Of a stretch of DNA of 64,000 bases, positions 62,131 through 64,000 are shown piece by piece. The stretch spans positions 62,001-126,000 of the forward strand of contig LGYU01000001.1 of assembly GCA_001302245.1 (NCBI GenBank), read 5' to 3'. The translations under genes were made by a program, and so were the position numbers. The notes beneath the pieces were generated by a model. That model was not told the DNA's origin and made no database searches. It saw nothing but the letters and a program-made list of their open reading frames with translations. Every line of letters begins with the position of its first letter. Positions within the stretch are counted from its first letter, which is position 1. The stretch comes from Chitinophagaceae bacterium PMP191F. Its GTDB lineage: Bacteria; Bacteroidota; Bacteroidia; Chitinophagales; Chitinophagaceae.

Positions 62131-63342
62131 ATGCAAAAAAAACTGGCTGCTTACCAACACCAGCTAAAACAGGAGTTGGAAAATATTCTTTCCTGGTGGA
62201 TGGAACATACCATTGACCAGGAACAAGGCGGTTTTTATGGAAAAATAGATCACAACAATACAATCTATCCCCAGGCGCCTAAAGGCAGTGTGTTACATGC
62301 TCGGATACTCTGGGCTTTTGCAGCTGCTTACAGGCTCACCGGGAAAAATGATTACCTGCAAACAGCGCAACGTGCTTTTGATTACCTGTATCAGTATTTT
62401 TTTGACCGGCAGTATGGGGGTACTTACTGGACAGTAAGCTACAGGGGCAATCCATTGGATACCAAAAAACAGTTCTATGCATTGTCTTTTGTTGTGTATG
62501 CAATGAGCGAATATGCTTTGGCAAGCCAGTCAGCAGAGACAAAAACAATCGCTATTGATCTGTACAAAATCATTGTACAGTATAGCTACGATCATGAATA
62601 CGGTGGCTATACAGAAGCATTGTCACGCAACTGGCAGCAGATGGACGATATCCGTTTAAGTGCTAAGGATGCCAATGAACAAAAATCGATGAACACGCAT
62701 CTGCATGTGCTGGAAGCCTTTGCCAACCTGTACCGTGCGTGGCCTGATGAGGCGTTGAAACAGCGGATTGAAGAATTGGTACATATATTTCACCGGCATA
62801 TTATTGACCCTGCCACCCATCACCTGCAATTGTTTTTTGATATGGATTGGCAGTCCCGGTCTGGAATTGTATCTTATGGACACGATATAGAAGCCGCCTG
62901 GCTGGTACCGGATGCGGCTTCTGTAACCGGTAACAAAACTTTGCTGGCACAAGCAGAGCAATATGCCATCCTCATTGTGAAAGCTGCTATGGAGGGTTTG
63001 GACACAGATGGTGGCTTGTGGTATGAAAGGGAACAGTCAGTACTTGTGCGGCAGAAACATTCATGGCCGCAGGCCGAAGCGATGATCGGCTTTTTTTATG
63101 CATGGGAGTTAACAGGCCAGCAGCAATTTCTACAGCAATCCATGCAAAGCTGGCAGTTTGTACAGCAACATATTCTTGATACAAAAGGTGGCGAATGGGT
63201 ATGGGGTATCTATGAGGACAACAGTGTTATGCATACAGAAGATAAAGCCGGGTTGTGGAAATGCCCTTATCACAATAGCAGAGCCTGTATAGAGATTATT
63301 CAACGTATTGATAAATGGCAGCACAGGATATTGGAAGATTGA
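62131..63342 (+). CDS. AGE-family mannobiose/cellobiose 2-epimerase
   Basis: This enzyme epimerises mannobiose to mannosyl-glucose, the substrate of GH130. The 403-residue protein has the AGE (alpha6/alpha6 barrel) fold with QKKLAAYQHQLKQELENILSWWMEHTID, HLHVLEAFANLY, SYGHDIEAAWL, HSWPQAEAMIGF and CPYHNSRACIEI. The likely catalytic His are H192, H251 and H381, with spacing of 59 and 130 like the characterised cellobiose 2-epimerases. There is no signal peptide. The ATG at 62131 is preferred to a GTG at 62125. Confidence 0.9.
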   Translation: MQKKLAAYQHQLKQELENILSWWMEHTIDQEQGGFYGKIDHNNTIYPQAPKGSVLHARILWAFAAAYRLTGKNDYLQTAQRAFDYLYQYFFDRQYGGTYWTVSYRGNPLDTKKQFYALSFVVYAMSEYALASQSAETKTIAIDLYKIIVQYSYDHEYGGYTEALSRNWQQMDDIRLSAKDANEQKSMNTHLHVLEAFANLYRAWPDEALKQRIEELVHIFHRHIIDPATHHLQLFFDMDWQSRSGIVSYGHDIEAAWLVPDAASVTGNKTLLAQAEQYAILIVKAAMEGLDTDGGLWYEREQSVLVRQKHSWPQAEAMIGFFYAWELTGQQQFLQQSMQSWQFVQQHILDTKGGEWVWGIYEDNSVMHTEDKAGLWKCPYHNSRACIEIIQRIDKWQHRILED

Positions 63343-63373
63343 TCTCCTGGATGTCTTTTAAAAGTCTTCAGTT

Positions 63374-64000
63374 ATGAAACACCTCATCATTATTATTGCA
63401 TTACTGATAACGCTTCATGTATCCGGGCAAAAATTCAGTGGACTGGCCAATACGCCACCTATGGGTTGGAACAGCTGGAATACATTCCAGGTAAATATCA
63501 ATGAAAGTATGGTGAAGGCCATTGCAGATGTAATGGTCAGTTCGGGCATGAAGGCAGCCGGGTATGAATACATTGTACTGGATGACGGATGGATGATGAA
63601 AGAGCGTGATGCCAATGGCAACCTGGTGGCTGATCCGCTGAAATTTCCTGCTGGTATGAAAGCATTGGCTGACTATGTACATAGTAAAGGGTTGAAGTTT
63701 GGGTTATATAATTGTGCCGGTACAAAAACCTGTGCAGGGTACCCCGGTACCCGTGGATATGAGTACCAGGATGCCCGTTATTATGCAGCTATAGGTATTG
63801 ATTACCTGAAATATGACTGGTGTAATACCGAAGGGATCAATGCCAAAGAAGCATATACTACCATGAGCAATGCTATCCGTGTTGCTGGTCGGCCTGTGGT
63901 GTTCAGCTTGTGCGAATGGGGTGGCAATCAACCCTGGTTATGGGCCACAGCAGTAGGACATTTATGGCGTACAACCGGCGATATTATTAATTGTTTTGAT
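63374..64000 (+). CDS. GH27 alpha-galactosidase (3' end outside window)
   Basis: The 209 visible residues start with a signal peptide (KHLIIIIALLITLHVSGQ) and then show the GH27 pattern: NTPPMGWNSWNTFQ, AAGYEYIVLDDGWM, GLKFGLYNCAGTKTC, nucleophile D148 in LKYDWCNTEG and VVFSLCEWGG. The acid/base Asp lies beyond the window end. It would remove alpha-1,6-galactose from galactomannan before backbone cleavage. The signal peptide places it outside the cytoplasm. The gene is complete at its 5' end and continues past 64000. Confidence 0.9.
   Translation, partial: MKHLIIIIALLITLHVSGQKFSGLANTPPMGWNSWNTFQVNINESMVKAIADVMVSSGMKAAGYEYIVLDDGWMMKERDANGNLVADPLKFPAGMKALADYVHSKGLKFGLYNCAGTKTCAGYPGTRGYEYQDARYYAAIGIDYLKYDWCNTEGINAKEAYTTMSNAIRVAGRPVVFSLCEWGGNQPWLWATAVGHLWRTTGDIINCFD

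Overview
The window looks like chromosomal DNA of a Bacteroidota bacterium, most likely Chitinophagaceae. The evidence is SusC/SusD outer-membrane pairs, a DUF2795 protein, a DUF5690 transporter, frequent TAnnTTTG promoter boxes with few Shine-Dalgarno sequences, and housekeeping proteins of Bacteroidota type. The species cannot be named from sequence alone. I see no transposase, integrase, CRISPR array, prophage or rRNA operon.

Positions 1-28 kb are mostly conserved housekeeping: a Nif3-like protein, a CdsZ-like zinc-ribbon protein, recN, fabI, lolD-type and MacB-type ABC ATPases, a PduO-type corrinoid adenosyltransferase, gatC, trpS, a deoxynucleoside kinase, pckA, an aminopeptidase P, pssA, purS, rsmI, an M1 peptidase, a NarL-type regulator, rsmG, a glycosyltransferase, tgt, an LptF/G permease, a mitochondrial-like citrate synthase and YceI. 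Several spacers here hold long imperfect inverted repeats built from short recurring words.

Positions 28-35 kb hold a XRE-cupin regulator and an apparent phosphonate-use operon: a secreted alkaline-phosphatase-superfamily enzyme, a PhnZ-like HD oxygenase, a phosphonatase-like hydrolase, a DUF5690 permease and an FAD oxidoreductase. Two small membrane proteins and a divergent TetR regulator follow, separated by a large palindrome.

Positions 35-48 kb contain tRNA-Ala(GGC), a PL9-like beta-helix lipoprotein, a spacer with five consecutive hairpins, small secreted proteins, and a three-gene SMC-like operon (DUF3375, DUF4194, MukB-like ATPase). The operon corresponds to JetABC of Wadjet or MksFEB, but has no JetD/MksG nuclease gene beside it. 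An outer-membrane TonB-type receptor, an acetyltransferase and a small outer-membrane barrel follow.

Positions 48-64 kb form a beta-mannan (galactomannan or glucomannan) utilization locus: AraC regulator, SusC, SusD, an IPT/TIG surface lipoprotein, a GH5-GH26 fusion mannanase, a GH26 lipoprotein mannanase, an SLC5 symporter, a GH130 mannosyl-glucose phosphorylase, a mannobiose 2-epimerase and a GH27 alpha-galactosidase cut off by the window end. Together they would bind mannan, strip galactose, cut the backbone to mannobiose, import it, epimerise it to mannosyl-glucose and phosphorolyse it to mannose-1-phosphate and glucose. The strongest items for follow-up are the JetD-less Jet/Mks operon, the PhnZ-like oxygenase without a PhnY partner, and the hairpin-rich spacer at 36.74-36.90 kb.
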